A stretch of DNA of 64,000 bases. Source: Dichetophora obliterata (lineage: Eukaryota; Arthropoda; Insecta; Diptera; Sciomyzidae). This document shows, in pieces, positions 32,922-43,574 of the stretch (the first letter of the stretch is position 1; the number at the start of each line of letters is the position of its first letter). The translations under genes were made by a program, and so were the position numbers. The stretch is taken from the NCBI GenBank assembly GCA_963920525.1, contig OY986437.1, forward strand, positions 110,476,715-110,540,714, written 5' to 3'. The notes under the pieces were generated by a model. It was not told where the DNA came from. It saw nothing but the letters and a program-made list of their open reading frames with translations, and did not search any database.

Positions 32922-35900
32922 TTGTCATCGTACGCAAAAATGAGTGACGCATCCGGCGATAATACAAAGTGCGGAATCTGTGCGAAGTCTGACGAGGGAA
33001 GATGGATCCAATGTGACAAGTGCGACAAGTGGTATCACTTCGAGTGTGCCAAGGTTTTACCCGACGCCGTGCCAAATGAATACGAGTGCATCGAATGTTC
33101 CCAAAAGGCACCAACATTCAACAATGAAAGCCAAAGGCAAGACGACCTGGGGACGGAGCAGCAAGAAAATATTTCGGAACGTACTTCAAGAGTCACGCAA
33201 GGTATCTCAACAAATTCAGGCAAGTACAATTCTGTTGATTCAACTGGGGTGGACTTAGAACTCTCTCTACTAGAAGAGGAGAGGCAAGCAAACTTGCTAT
33301 TTCTTAAGAAAAAATATGAAATATTACAAAGACATAAAGATGCGCTAAAGTGTGCAAACGAAAATGTGCCTGTGTCAACGAAGAAAGTGCCTACTGTGTC
33401 CTCGGCACCAATTGAGAACATGCAAGAGTTCGTTTCAATGCAATCAGGTAACGCCCGATTTCACGGCGGTGTTCCAAAGCAAGTAGGCAACACCCAAGCT
33501 CATGGCGGTGTGCAAGAAAATAAAGTTAGCAAAAGAAATGTAGGGAGCGTGCATTTTGATACAAATGTACTTCAGTTAGGCGAGGGTACACATGTGAGTT
33601 TCGAAAATGAATATTTCAGGCAGGCAGGTGGTAGAGGTTTGGCTGGCGCTTATTGTAGCTCAGGCGCTGCTAACAGCAGCGAGAATTTCCAAGGCGGTTT
33701 AGGAAACGAGGTAAGGCAGTCGTCGACGCTCAATCCCGAGCAGATACAAGCAAGGCACGCCGTGCCGAAAGAGCTGCCAATATTTAGCGGCAAACCGGAA
33801 GAGTGGCCAATTTTTATCAGTAGTTACGAAAACTCAACTCGAGTTTGCGGCCTCAGCAACGACGAAAACCTACTACGGTTGCAGCGCGCTTTGAAAGGCA
33901 AAGCCTTCGAATATGTCAGTAGCCAACTATTGATTCCGTCACTGGTTCCAGAAGTTATATCAACTCTACACATGGTTTTCGGCAGACCTGAGATCATAAT
34001 CAATAATCTGCTTGAACAGGTGCGCTCATCAGCCGGTGTAAATGCAAACAAGCTTGATTCTCTTGTACATTTTTCATTGCAAGTGAAAAATCTTATAGCC
34101 ACTATGAAAGCAGCAGGACTTGTTGGGCATATAAACAATCCAACACTCTTACACGATTTAAATTTGAAATTACCCCCTTCAATGCGTCTCGAATGGGCTC
34201 TCTACTCAAGGCGAGTGACAGAAGCAAATCTTGGGGACCTTAGTCGGTGGTTATACGATTTGGCCCAGGCCGCTAGCTCGGTAGTGACAATGTCACCTAC
34301 GACCATGAGCCAACAAGAAGAAAGGCGGAAGGCACATCGTGTTGGGTTCCATGAAGAAAAACAGGTAAATTATGTCAGCGCAGAAAAACTAAAACAGCAT
34401 GAAGTCAGCAAGTGCTCAGCATGCTCACTGGATCACTTTATAGCAACTTGCATCCAATTCAAAGCAATGCCATACAATCATAAATGGAACCTAGTTCATC
34501 GCATAAAACTATGTCGCTCATGTCTCAAGTTGCATAACCCTAAATTCTGCAAGGAGCGCCAAAACTGTGGTATTGACGGCTGCAGCGCAAAGCATCATTT
34601 CTTGCTTCACAAACCAGACGTGGCCAAAGGCAACACCTGTCAGCAAGTCGTGGCATTGCATCACATGAAAACTTCGAACGTTTTATACAGAGTTTTGCCA
34701 ATCACACTGTACAATCAGCAAGCGTCTGTTAACGTGTTTGCTCTTTTCGATAACGGCTCTGGCCTAACAATTATTGAGCAAGATATTGTGCACCAATTGC
34801 AGCTAAAAGGCGACAAATCCGAACTGTGCTTACGTTGGACAGATGGCTCCATCCGAGTCGAAAAAGATTCTGCACTTGTCAACCTCCAAGTGTCGGCCAC
34901 AGGTAAAGAAAAAAAATTTTTACTACGTGACGTTCGCACTGTGCACAAGCTAGACCTACCTCCTCAGTCACTTATGATGGAGGAACTTTCGAATAAGTAT
35001 AGTTATCTGAGAGGCTTGCCAGTGCAATCATACGAAAATGCGGTGCCGCAAATAATAATTGGTCTAAACAACAAGCACGTAGCTATGCCCATGAAGTTCA
35101 GAGAGGGCAAAATCGACGAACCAGCTGCTACTAAAACACGACTAGGGTGGACCGTCTATGGTGTCTTAGACGGCTCTCATTGCAAGAGCCCCCATAATCT
35201 TCAGTTACATATTTGCGAATGCGACAACGACATGGCACTCCAGAAACTCATGGTTGAAAGCATGAAGCTCAAAAACGCAGGTATAAGCACTGAGATACGA
35301 GAAATTAAAGGTTCCAAGTATGATGAAAATCTCGAGAACGTTGTCAAACGAACAGGTGACCACTTCACAGCCAAGTTGCTATGGCGCTCTGAAAACTTGT
35401 CCATGCCAGATAACTTTGGGCAAGCCATGAGTCGGATAATCAGTTTTGAAAAAAAGTTGAATCACGATCAAGATTTAAAAGCACGCGTGAACGCTTTAAT
35501 TGAAAATATGGAGGAGAAGAAATACATACGCAAGCTCAGCGCACAGGAGTGTAAGGAGCAATTTCAACGCAAGTGGTACTTGCCAATTTTTTCAGTGAGG
35601 AACCCAAATAAATCCCATAAAACAAGATTAGTTTGGGACGCTGCTGCAGCATATAATGGGGTCTCACTAAATAGTTGCCTCGAAAAGGGACCAGACTTAT
35701 TGCGTCCACTGTTATATGTGCTGTTTAACTTCAGAATTGGAAAAATAGGCGTCTGTGGGGATATTTGTGAAATGTTTCACAGGGTCAGCGTAGACCAAGA
35801 AGACCAACATTCACAGCGTTTTATATGGCGAAACTGTGAAACAGATCGAGCACCCAACACGTATGTACTTCAGGTGATGTCCTTCGCGCCAGCTGCTCAC

Positions 35901-35978
35901 CCGCTATCGCTCAATACGTTCGCATTAAAAATGCGCAAGATTTTGCTGAAGAGCTCCCACGAGCTGTTAAGTCAATAA
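32922..35978 (+). CDS. BEL/Pao Gag-protease-RT (5' part of the polyprotein)
   Basis: A 1,018-codon frame. Residues 17-59 form a canonical PHD finger: C17, C20, C31, C34, H39, C42, C56, C59, with the conserved Trp37 before the His. A low-complexity Gln/Gly-rich region and a possible coiled coil (about 108-135, LSLLEEERQANLLFLKK) follow. The DUF1759-type Gag domain is at about 285-430 (ELPIFSGKPEEWPIFISSYE). Cys/His-rich knuckles lie at about 495-565. The retropepsin-like DUF1758 starts near residue 606 (FALFDNGSGLTIIE), with DNGS in place of the usual DTG/DSG, as other BEL proteases vary here. RT begins at about 900 (TRLVWDAAA). The frame leaves the true reading phase near 35886, within the RT domain. 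The start may be 32922 or 32940 (MSDASG). Confidence 0.85.
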   Translation: MSSYAKMSDASGDNTKCGICAKSDEGRWIQCDKCDKWYHFECAKVLPDAVPNEYECIECSQKAPTFNNESQRQDDLGTEQQENISERTSRVTQGISTNSGKYNSVDSTGVDLELSLLEEERQANLLFLKKKYEILQRHKDALKCANENVPVSTKKVPTVSSAPIENMQEFVSMQSGNARFHGGVPKQVGNTQAHGGVQENKVSKRNVGSVHFDTNVLQLGEGTHVSFENEYFRQAGGRGLAGAYCSSGAANSSENFQGGLGNEVRQSSTLNPEQIQARHAVPKELPIFSGKPEEWPIFISSYENSTRVCGLSNDENLLRLQRALKGKAFEYVSSQLLIPSLVPEVISTLHMVFGRPEIIINNLLEQVRSSAGVNANKLDSLVHFSLQVKNLIATMKAAGLVGHINNPTLLHDLNLKLPPSMRLEWALYSRRVTEANLGDLSRWLYDLAQAASSVVTMSPTTMSQQEERRKAHRVGFHEEKQVNYVSAEKLKQHEVSKCSACSLDHFIATCIQFKAMPYNHKWNLVHRIKLCRSCLKLHNPKFCKERQNCGIDGCSAKHHFLLHKPDVAKGNTCQQVVALHHMKTSNVLYRVLPITLYNQQASVNVFALFDNGSGLTIIEQDIVHQLQLKGDKSELCLRWTDGSIRVEKDSALVNLQVSATGKEKKFLLRDVRTVHKLDLPPQSLMMEELSNKYSYLRGLPVQSYENAVPQIIIGLNNKHVAMPMKFREGKIDEPAATKTRLGWTVYGVLDGSHCKSPHNLQLHICECDNDMALQKLMVESMKLKNAGISTEIREIKGSKYDENLENVVKRTGDHFTAKLLWRSENLSMPDNFGQAMSRIISFEKKLNHDQDLKARVNALIENMEEKKYIRKLSAQECKEQFQRKWYLPIFSVRNPNKSHKTRLVWDAAAAYNGVSLNSCLEKGPDLLRPLLYVLFNFRIGKIGVCGDICEMFHRVSVDQEDQHSQRFIWRNCETDRAPNTYVLQVMSFAPAAHPLSLNTFALKMRKILLKSSHELLSQ

Positions 35979-37430
35979 TAGAAAGACATTACGTAGACGA
36001 CATGCTTGATTGTGCTGATACAGAACAAGAAGCCATTCAGCTGATTAATGACGTAAAAGAAGTTCACAGGCGCGGGAATTTTTTCATCAGAGGCTGGCTA
36101 TCCAACTCTGTAAAAGTAATTAAAGCCGTAGGAGAAAAAAAAACACAGGAAACATTCTGCAGTGCCGGAAAAATGGTCGACTACATTATTGAACCAGAAA
36201 AAGTACTGGGCCTATGGTGGCAAACAAGTAATGACACGTTTACTTTTAACACAAAGCTGACCAAGGCCAGCTACGAGATTTTGTGTTCTGAAAAGATACC
36301 AACAAAGAGAGAACTCCTTCGTCTGCTTATGTCGATTTTCGACCCACTTGGATTCTTGGCCTTTTATACTATACGCGTACGAATTTTACTTCAAAGCATC
36401 TGGAGAAGCGGCATCGACTGGGACGATCCAATCCCGGCTGAGTTTGTGAATGCCTGGCAGCAATGGTTAGCGCTTTTTCGACATGTCAACGAGGTCCAGG
36501 TCCCTAGATGTTACTTCAAGGATATGCTAAGACAAGAATCCAGGATTGAACTGCACTTGCTTGTCGATGCGAGCGAAAGCGCTTCCGCCGCTGTGGCCTA
36601 TTTCAGGATCGAAGACTCCAATAGCGTTCACGCCACCTTTGTGAGCTCCAAAACAAAAGTAGCACCTTTGCGCCCAGTCTCCATACCAAGAATGGAGCTA
36701 ATTGCAGCCGTGCTTGGTTCTCGTCTGGCACAAGCTATAGTGAAAGGCCATGATCTAAAAATTTAAGATACGCACTACTACACGGACTCCAAAACCGTTC
36801 TTGCGTGGCTACGGTCAGATCCGCGCAAATACAAACAATTTGTAATGTTTAGAGTTTTTGAAATACAAGAGAAAACAGATGTTACAAAATGGCATTATGT
36901 CCCCTCAAAACAAAACGTTGCCGACGCAGCCACGAAGTGGAGAACCACAAACGAGTTTGGCCCGGCAAATCCATGGTTTTGCGGACCGGAATTCTTACGC
37001 ATGCCAAAGGAAAAGCGGCCTGAGTATGACGAGCCGGAAACCAAAGAATACGATCAAGCCGCCGAAATAAGACAAGAGCCATACCTCGTAGCTGTGCAAG
37101 TGGAGGTATGTCCAATAGTGGATCCGAAACGTTTTTCAAAATGGGAACGCCTGGAACGATGTATGGCTTACGCGAAGCGCTTCATCGATAACTGCAAAAA
37201 GAAAATGCGAATAGCCCCAAGATACAAAGCTGCATCCGAAAAATCTGCTAACCTCACTGCCGATGAGCTGTTATGGAGCCAGTCCTTCCTCTATCGCCTC
37301 GCTCAAGCCGAAGCATATAAAAATTAAATAAAAAATCTATCTGAAAACTCACAGTACCTCTTGCCTAAGACTAGCCCCTTAAAAAACTGTCCCCATTCAT
37401 AGATGAACTTGGAATTCTGCGACAACGTGG
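35979..37430 (+). pseudogene. BEL/Pao RT-RNase H region, interrupted
   Basis: Just before 36002 the second frame carries the RT catalytic box RHYVDDMLD. RNase H-like sequence follows (LHLLVDASESASAAVAYF, then YYTDSKTVLAWL). Stops at 36764-36766 and about 37324-37326 break the frame, which changes again near 37388. Together with the frame change near 35886 there are four lesions. The region between RNase H and integrase (SENSQYLLPKTSPLK) is readable. As it stands, this copy cannot make a full-length polyprotein. Confidence 0.8.
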
Positions 37431-38703
37431 GCGATTGGAAAATGCACCTGTGCAAGATGCTACGAAAAACCCTATAATTTTACCAAAAAACCATAGCATT
37501 ACCCAGTTACTAGTGAACTGGCAACATCGCAAGTACAGACACGTTCATCATGACACAGTAATAAACGAAATATTTCAAAAGTTCTGCATCCCAAGCTTGA
37601 GACGTACGCTTAGATCAGTTCGACAGAACTGCCAACATTGCAAAACTAGAAGTGCAAATCCCGCCCCACCAGAAATGGGACAGCTACCTGTAGCGCGTCT
37701 GTCGCCATACATGCGCCCATTTACACATGTTGGGATCGATTTTTTTGGCCCTTTTTTGGTAACCCATGGAAGGCGCTCAGAAAAAAGGTACGGCGTCCTC
37801 TTTACCTGCATGACCTGCCGTGCGATTCACCTTGAAATAGCGCACTCTCTTACAATGAACTCCTGCGTGATGGCAATAAGAAACTTCATAGCACGAAGAG
37901 GCACGCCGGCACACATATTTAGTGACAACGGCACAAATCTAGTCGCAGCAGAAAAAGAACTACGAGAATCACACCAGCGACTAGACTTTAACATACTACA
38001 AGCTCAATTTGTGAGTGCAGATACAAGATGGACCTTTATACCACCCGCAAGCCCACATATGGGTGGCGCGTGGGAACGTCTGATTTGTTCCGTAAAAAAT
38101 GTGCTATACCAGATCATGACCCCAGAAACCAGACTATACGACGAAAAGTTATACAATCTATTTCTTGAAGTTGAAAGCATAGTAAACAGCCGCCCGCTTA
38201 CGTACCTATCGCTGGACACAGCTGAACAAGAAGCTTTAACCCCGAATCACTTCCTGCTCGGAAGTTCAAGCGGAAATCCACCTCCAGGCGAATTCCAAGC
38301 AACAGACCAGTACGTCAGAAGCTCCTGGCGACACTCTCAGTTCCTGGCTGAAAAATTCTGGAAAAGATGGGTTGCCGAGATATTGCCGACACTAACTAAG
38401 CGTGCAAAATGGCACGACAAGATCCGACCACTCAAAGAAGGCGATGTAGTCATAATAATAGACCCTAATCTGCCACGTTACTCATGGCCCAAAGGAATTG
38501 TAATATCTACATATCCTGGAAAAGACGGCCAAGTACGAAGCGCAACGGTTCGCACAGCGACAAGTGAGTACCACCGTCCAGTTTCTAAACTAGCCATACT
38601 GGATGTTGCACCGCAAAACCCGACAACGCCTGCAGATGGTATTGACTCGCACGCATCCGGGGGAGAGAATGTGGCAACACCTACGACTTGCCACGCCGTC
38701 TGA
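37391..38703 (+). CDS. BEL/Pao integrase and DUF5641-like C-terminus
   Basis: The recorded frame opens at 37435, but homologous sequence starts slightly upstream (FIDELGILRQRGRLENA). The zinc-binding N-terminal domain uses His residues around RKYRHVHHD and the Cys pair in CQHC. Counting from 37435, the catalytic triad is Asp102 (GIDFFGP), Asp164 (FSDNGTN) and Glu214 (GGAWERLI). The C-terminal part (FLLGSSSGNPPPGEF, YSWPKGIV, VRTATSEYHRPVSKL) matches the DUF5641 domain that ends BEL/Pao polyproteins. The stop codon (38701-38703) lies inside the 3' LTR, so the last 11 codons are LTR-encoded. This portion is undamaged. Confidence 0.85.
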
Positions 38704-39006
38704 ACACCGATCTCAATCTCAACTTTACACGTCTCTAACGATCACACACATCACTAAGAAATCGTCAGAAAACACGCGGAACAGTAAAATTTTCTCTTAA
38801 TATTTGATAAACTGTAAAAATTATAACTTAGCTTTATATTCAATCTTCGAACAGTTGAAAACCAAATGTAAGAACTACTTCTTCTTATGTAATACAATTC
38901 TAATGTATACTCCTATAATATAGTTTTAAAAGCTGTCCCAAGCTGTTCGCCAAATCAGACTTTTCCTGGGCGGGCATTGGACTGCTGTCGTAATTGGTTT
39001 TTTACA
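38670..39006 (+). repeat. 3' LTR of the BEL/Pao element
   Basis: It matches 32536-32872 over the full 337 bp with no difference that I could find. The end of the integrase frame and its stop lie in its first 34 bases. Confidence 0.92.
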
Positions 39007-39011
39007 GCCCC

Positions 39012-40034
39012 GTTAGCCCGATATACCCCCTTAAAAGCTTTTTTTCTCATAAAACGAAGAACCATTACATTTCTTATTCTTATTAAAGAAATTTTTTTAA
39101 TCCTCTCTAGAAGAGTTTTGGAACGGGGGGTAGTTTCTTCAACTTTTTTTTATGCAGTCCGACCCGCTTTAATGTACATAGTGCCATCGATTTGCTAAAC
39201 CTATTTTTTGTAATAGAATTCACAATATTTATAAATACAAATCGAATAAAAATCGATTGGAAAAATCGCTTTATTGAATTTGCAAAAAAAAAATGGAAAT
39301 GGACACTTTTGCAAGCTAAAAAAAAGAACTGGTATAAGTCCAGTTACTTTTGACGAACAGTTATTTTGCAATCAAAAATCATATAAAACATCTTAATGGC
39401 ACAGTTTCGATAGTATCGTAAGTATAGACGTAGAATTCCTTTTTATACAGTAATACAGAAAAGTTCTGGTTTTTTATTTATATTTTTCAAACCTATTTTA
39501 AAGCATTTCATCTTCTAAATAAAAATTATTCAAAAACAAATTTGTTGTTGTTTTCCTTTTTCAAACTTACCTGATCTAATTAAATTCATGTAAAAATTTG
39601 TTTTGTTTTATAAAAAGGTTTCGTTTGATATTTTTGGAGATAAATTAGTTGTTCTTGTTCATTTGTATTGTTGGTTAAAACTAAATGTAATGCAAAGTTA
39701 TGTTTAATTAATGGAAATAAATATGGGTAAATTTGAATCATTTATCTTTCCTGTAGTAAACAGCGCATGCATATATGTATATTTTAAAAGTAATTTAAAA
39801 TGAAAATTTTAGTTGACAAAATAAATTTTTAATATGGAACAAATATATTGCAGAATATAAAAAATTCGAATTTATTATGGTATTTCAAAAAGAAATAGAG
39901 TTTTCAAAGCACAACGCATGCGCAAACATGCGTAGCACTAATACATACTGACTCTGTAGTTACACGCATCTGTATTCTCTATTGTATTTATCTTGCTGAA
40001 AATAAACATTCATTTTATTCGTACTCCAACTCAT
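39012..40034. other. Non-coding stretch
   Basis: No coding region was recognised. The phrase GCATCTGTATTCTCTATTGTATT at about 39968-39990 recurs at about 41891-41913. Confidence 0.4.
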
Positions 40035-40140
40035 GGCAGAATAACCAGGTAGGGCCGACCCGGAGAGAAATAAAGTAGAAAGCAGAGAAAAGTGAGCTAG
40101 TTGTCAAAATCAGCTGTTCATGCCGAGTAAAAATTAAGAA
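40035..40140. repeat. Left end of the 3013-family foldback
   Basis: GGCAGAATAACCAGGTAGGG and the next 75 bp (through GTCAAAATCAGCTGTTCATG) are almost identical to 3013-3105. No right end was found, so the copy is truncated or interrupted by the inverted-repeat block that follows. Confidence 0.75.
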
Positions 40141-40193
40141 CATCTAAAAAAATTTCAGCTAACTGAACCAATAACAATTACCAAACAAATCTG

Positions 40194-40985
40194 ACTGCTT
40201 TATTCTGTATAACGAAAATGCACACCAACGACAAGCAAAACACGAGAAGCAATAGAATTTCGTATAGAAGAAAGTATTGCTTCTCGTGTCTTGCTTGTCG
40301 TTGGTGTGCTGCTTCGTGATGCAGAATAAAAGCCGATACACATTGACTGCAACAGTCGTTCACTGACAAAACGAAAACTTGCCGTCAGAGAGAAATGTCG
40401 CAATATTCTCGACGACTTGATTATAATGAACGCAACAGCGACAATCTGTATTTCAAAGCCGATACACATTGACTGTGACTAGTGACGAACGCCAATTGTC
40501 AAAAAATAGAACGCATGTTTTCTTATGAAGATGTATTTTTTGAAGACGACACGACAAAGAGAGAACACGACCACAATTGTTGCTGCCGCAGACTTCAATC
40601 TATTTCTAATTTGATAGACGACAAGAGCGAACATAGCAGAGTTTGTTTATGTTTTGTATGAAATACAGATTGTCGCTGTTGCGTTCATTATAATCATGTC
40701 GTCAAGAATACTGCAACATTTCTCTCTGACGGCAAGTTTTCGTTTTGTCGGTGGACGACTGTTGCAGTCAATGTGTATCGGCTATCATGCAAAACAAACC
40801 CTGCTATGTTCGCTCTTGTCGTCTACCAAATTAGAAATAGATTGAAGTCTGCTGCAGCAACAATTGTGGTCGTGTTCTCTCTTTGTCGTGCCGTCTACAA
40901 AAAATACATCTTCATAAGAAAACATGCGTTCTATTTTTTGACAATTGGCGTTCGTCACTAGTCACAGTCAATGTGTATCGGCTAT
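40194..40985. repeat. Interleaved inverted-repeat block
   Basis: Three inverted pairs were read. Pair C: 40199-40252 with 40274-40330. Pair B: 40330-40456 with 40658-40786. Pair A: 40457-40640 with 40793-40985. B and A interleave (order B, A, B', A'), so both cannot form as simple nested hairpins. Both B and A start with GCCGATACACATTGACTG and their partners end with its complement. The open frames here are by-products of the repeats. Probably a rearranged foldback transposon. Confidence 0.75.
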
Positions 40986-41044
40986 AATGCAGTAAAACAA
41001 CGACGCACAGAGAAAAGCAAAATCTTAGCGGTTAAGCAGCGTTA

Positions 41045-41350
41045 GAGGGGATGAACCGAATCGTCCACAGAAAATAAACAGAACTTTGCTTACTATGTCC
41101 CGCTTTTCACTCGTTACACACAAAAATTATCTAGCTTGCGGCGAAAGCAAATATTGCTCCGAGAGCAATAATTCTCTTGCTCTGGTAGCAAGATCTCTTT
41201 GTCTCGCTTTTCACTCGGCAATAATTGCCTTTGCCGCAAGCAGTTTGTCGATTATTCGCCCGCATGAGGGGGCTTACGAAAGTTCCCTTTAAACCCGAGT
41301 ATTCAACAAACTACTTGTGGCGAAAGCAAATATTACTCATAGAATTGCCG
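41045..41350. repeat. Repeat with GCAAGAGAGCAATAATT-like inverted motifs
   Basis: The segment starts with a GAACCGAATCG...ACTTTGCTTACTATGT block shared with 6665-6760. Inside, several short inverted motifs recur (GCGGCGAAAGCAAATATTGC and GGCAATAATTGCCTTTGCCGC; TTGTGGCGAAAGCAAATATT at about 41315). It is a small foldback-like repeat of unknown family. Confidence 0.4.
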
Positions 41351-42275
41351 AGTGAAGAACGGCCCTTTGCTGCGCATGCAGAACCAAAACAACAATATCA
41401 GCAGCTAGTAGCAACGTCACCAGTAATGTTGAAAAAATCCCATTCGTGGTAATTTTTAATTGCCCTTACGAATTTTTATTTTTGGGAATTCCTATTTAAT
41501 TTTTTAATTCAGCGTGGTATTTCAAAAATTTCTTTGTGGTATTTCTAAATGTTTTTTAAATTGTTTGTGCATATGAGACTTACTGTGGTATTTTTTAATG
41601 CGAATGAGATTTTTGTGGCAATTTTAAATGCATATGGAATTTGTGGTGGTATTTTTAAAACGCGTGGTATTTTTGCGGTAATTTTTAATGATCGTAAGAT
41701 TTTTTTTTATACTGTTTTATTGCGGTAGAAACTTTTTTGTTTTATCTTTACCATGGGTTTTTTGTTGTATTTAATTTATGTTGGTGTCAAAAAAGGAACT
41801 TTTTGTCGAAATTGTTTTAAATTTTAACTGGCAACCTTGGCTAGTAGTAGTACATTTTTTTGTAGCCACAAACTGGCTCTCTAGCTACATGCATCTGTAT
41901 TCTCTATTGTATTACAACCCAACAAACCATGAATGTTACTGTGCCAGCTAAACGGTACTTAAAACAGCAGCGTCTGATTTGCTTGTAAGAAAACGACAAG
42001 TTTTTGTACCTTTAAACCGTTCTCTATATAATTGTAAAGTCCTTTTTTATATTTATCAAGAATCGAATTGAAATTTGTCATATTCGCTTGATGCGTAGTT
42101 TGTTCTTGTCTTTTTCCCCTCTCTTTTTCACCCGTTCGCCAAAAACTCTAAAATATGCATTGAATCTTGTATTGAAATCAAGGCAGTGCTGTTGAGTTGC
42201 CGTTTATTGTTTTGTTTATTGTTGCAGCTCAATAAAAACTATTTTAAGAAAAGGTTACAATTGTTTAACAACAAA
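41351..42275. other. Non-coding stretch
   Basis: There is a loose series of TGTGGTATTTTT-type phrases between 41450 and 41700 (about eight, irregularly spaced), but no coding region. The second copy of the GCATCTGTATTCTCTATTG phrase is at about 41891. Confidence 0.4.
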
Positions 42276-42277
42276 TA

Positions 42278-43553
42278 TTGGGGGTTGGAATTAGTTTTAA
42301 AGGTTTTCTAAGAGATGGCGTAACTATCAATAGATCGCATCGGGCACAGCTGTGACTATATTCATTTCAAAGCACATTGTCTAAGCTTCATTTTTTAGTA
42401 TGTGTCATTCCACTGAAGTGTAAACAACATATATTTTTTTCTCTGTGAACATGTCGACTTTCGTTCCAACAAAACGCAATTTGCGGGAAGGTTTACTTTT
42501 GTGCTTCCATTTGAAGAAAAAAGCGGTTGAAGCACAACGCACGCTTACTGAGGCTTACGGGGACTATGCTCCATCGATTTCTACTTGTGAGTACTGGTTC
42601 CGTCGGTTTAAAAGTGGTGATTTTGATACGGAAGACAAAGAGCGTCCGGGCCAGCCGAAAAAGTTTGAAGATGAGGAATTGGAGGCTTTGCTCGATGAAG
42701 ACCCGTGTCAAACCCTTCAAGAATTCTCAGAATCATTGGGAGTCGACTTATCAACGGTCGGCAAACGCTTGAAGGCCATGGGAATGATTCAAAAGCAAGG
42801 AAATTGGGTGCAGTACCAGTTGAAGCCGAGAGACGTTGAACGGCGATTTTGCATGTGCGAACAACTGCTTCAACGGCATAAAAGGAAGAGTTTTTTGCAT
42901 CGTATTGTCACTGGCGATGAAAAGTGGATCCATTACGATAATCCTAAGCGAAAAAAATCGTGGGGACCACCCGGCCATGCATCAACATCGAGGGCCAAGC
43001 CGAATATTCATGGCGCCAAGCTTATGCTGTGTATTTGGTGGGATCAGAAGGGTGTCGTGTACTATGAGCTGCTAAAACCTAAGGAAACCACCACTGGGGA
43101 ACGCTACCAACAACAATTGATGCAATTGAGCCGAGCATTAAAGGTTAAACGGCCGGAATATGCCAAAAGTGGTTTTTCAACATGACAACGCACGGCCACA
43201 TGTTGCAAGAACCGTCAAGGAAACGTTGGAGGCGCTGAATTGGGATGTGCTACCCCACCCGCTTTATAGCCCAGACATAGCCCCTTCCGACTACCACCTA
43301 TTCAGATCGATGACGCATGGCTTGGCTGAGCAGCGCTTCACTTCTTACGAGGATACCAAAAAATGGGTCGATTCGTGGATTGCCTCAAAAGACGAATCGT
43401 TCTTCCGGCGCGGAATCCATATGCTGCCAGAAAGATGGGAAAATGTTGTAGCTAACGATGGACAATACTTTGAATAATATACATTGTACCGTTGTTTCTA
43501 AATAAATGCTCAAAAACCGAAAAAAAACCTTTAAAATTAATTCCAACCCCCAA
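42278..43553 (+). mobile_element. DD34D mariner, copy 1
   Basis: The terminal repeats TTGGGGGTTGGAATTAGTTT and complement (about 30 bp) are flanked by TA at 42276-42277 and 43554-43555. The length of 1,276 bp is typical of a full mariner. The transposase carries an 11 bp deletion. Copy 2 lies 1.26 kb away in the opposite orientation. Confidence 0.92.
42451..43476 (+). pseudogene. mariner (DD34D) transposase, frameshifted by an 11 bp deletion
   Basis: The frame opens MSTFVPTKRNLREGLLLCFH at 42451; an ATG two codons upstream is also in frame. The paired helix-turn-helix DNA-binding part covers about residues 1-110 and the family signatures WVQYQL and TGDEKWIHYDNPKRK are present (first Asp in TGDEKW). 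At about 43167, 11 bp are missing relative to copy 2, between two AAAG repeats. The first frame then ends ...PEYAKSGFST, while the rest (VVFQHDNARPHVA, second Asp; YSPDIAPSDYHLF, third Asp, spacing 34) continues in another frame to 43476. Otherwise it is complete. It resembles the mellifera-type group more than Mos1, judging by recall. Confidence 0.9.
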
Positions 43554-43574
43554 TAAAATTAATACACAACTTAA

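Larger units (their letters stand above)
32536..39006 (+). mobile_element. BEL/Pao LTR retrotransposon, complete but with broken pol
   Basis: Two LTRs of 337 bp, identical as far as I can compare, enclose a 5.8 kb body. A 5 bp duplication, GCCCC, flanks the element (32531-32535 and 39007-39011). Domain order is Gag (with an N-terminal PHD finger), aspartic protease, RT, RNase H and integrase, which with the DUF1759/DUF1758/DUF5641-like parts is diagnostic of BEL/Pao. No envelope-like frame is present. A purine-rich CCGGGGGAGAGAA at 38657-38669 is the likely polypurine tract. I could not identify the primer-binding site. Confidence 0.93.

Noticed and set aside
32922..33117. Several antisense or shifted frames of 70-130 codons overlapping the BEL Gag region
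   Set aside because: They are shadows of the long Gag-protease frame, with no family resemblance of their own.
36002..38703. An envelope gene in the BEL element (endogenous retrovirus)
   Set aside because: All frames between protease and the 3' LTR belong to RT, RNase H, integrase and DUF5641; there is no membrane-protein frame.
40159..40961. Overlapping frames of 60-90 residues with similar sequences on both strands (for example ending in SMCIGF)
   Set aside because: They repeat because the DNA is an inverted-repeat block; codon content is not protein-like.
39968..41913. A 1.9 kb target duplication marked by GCATCTGTATTCTCTATTGTATT
   Set aside because: The 23 bp repeat is too long for a typical duplication and the outer flanks also resemble each other; more likely two fragments of one repeat.
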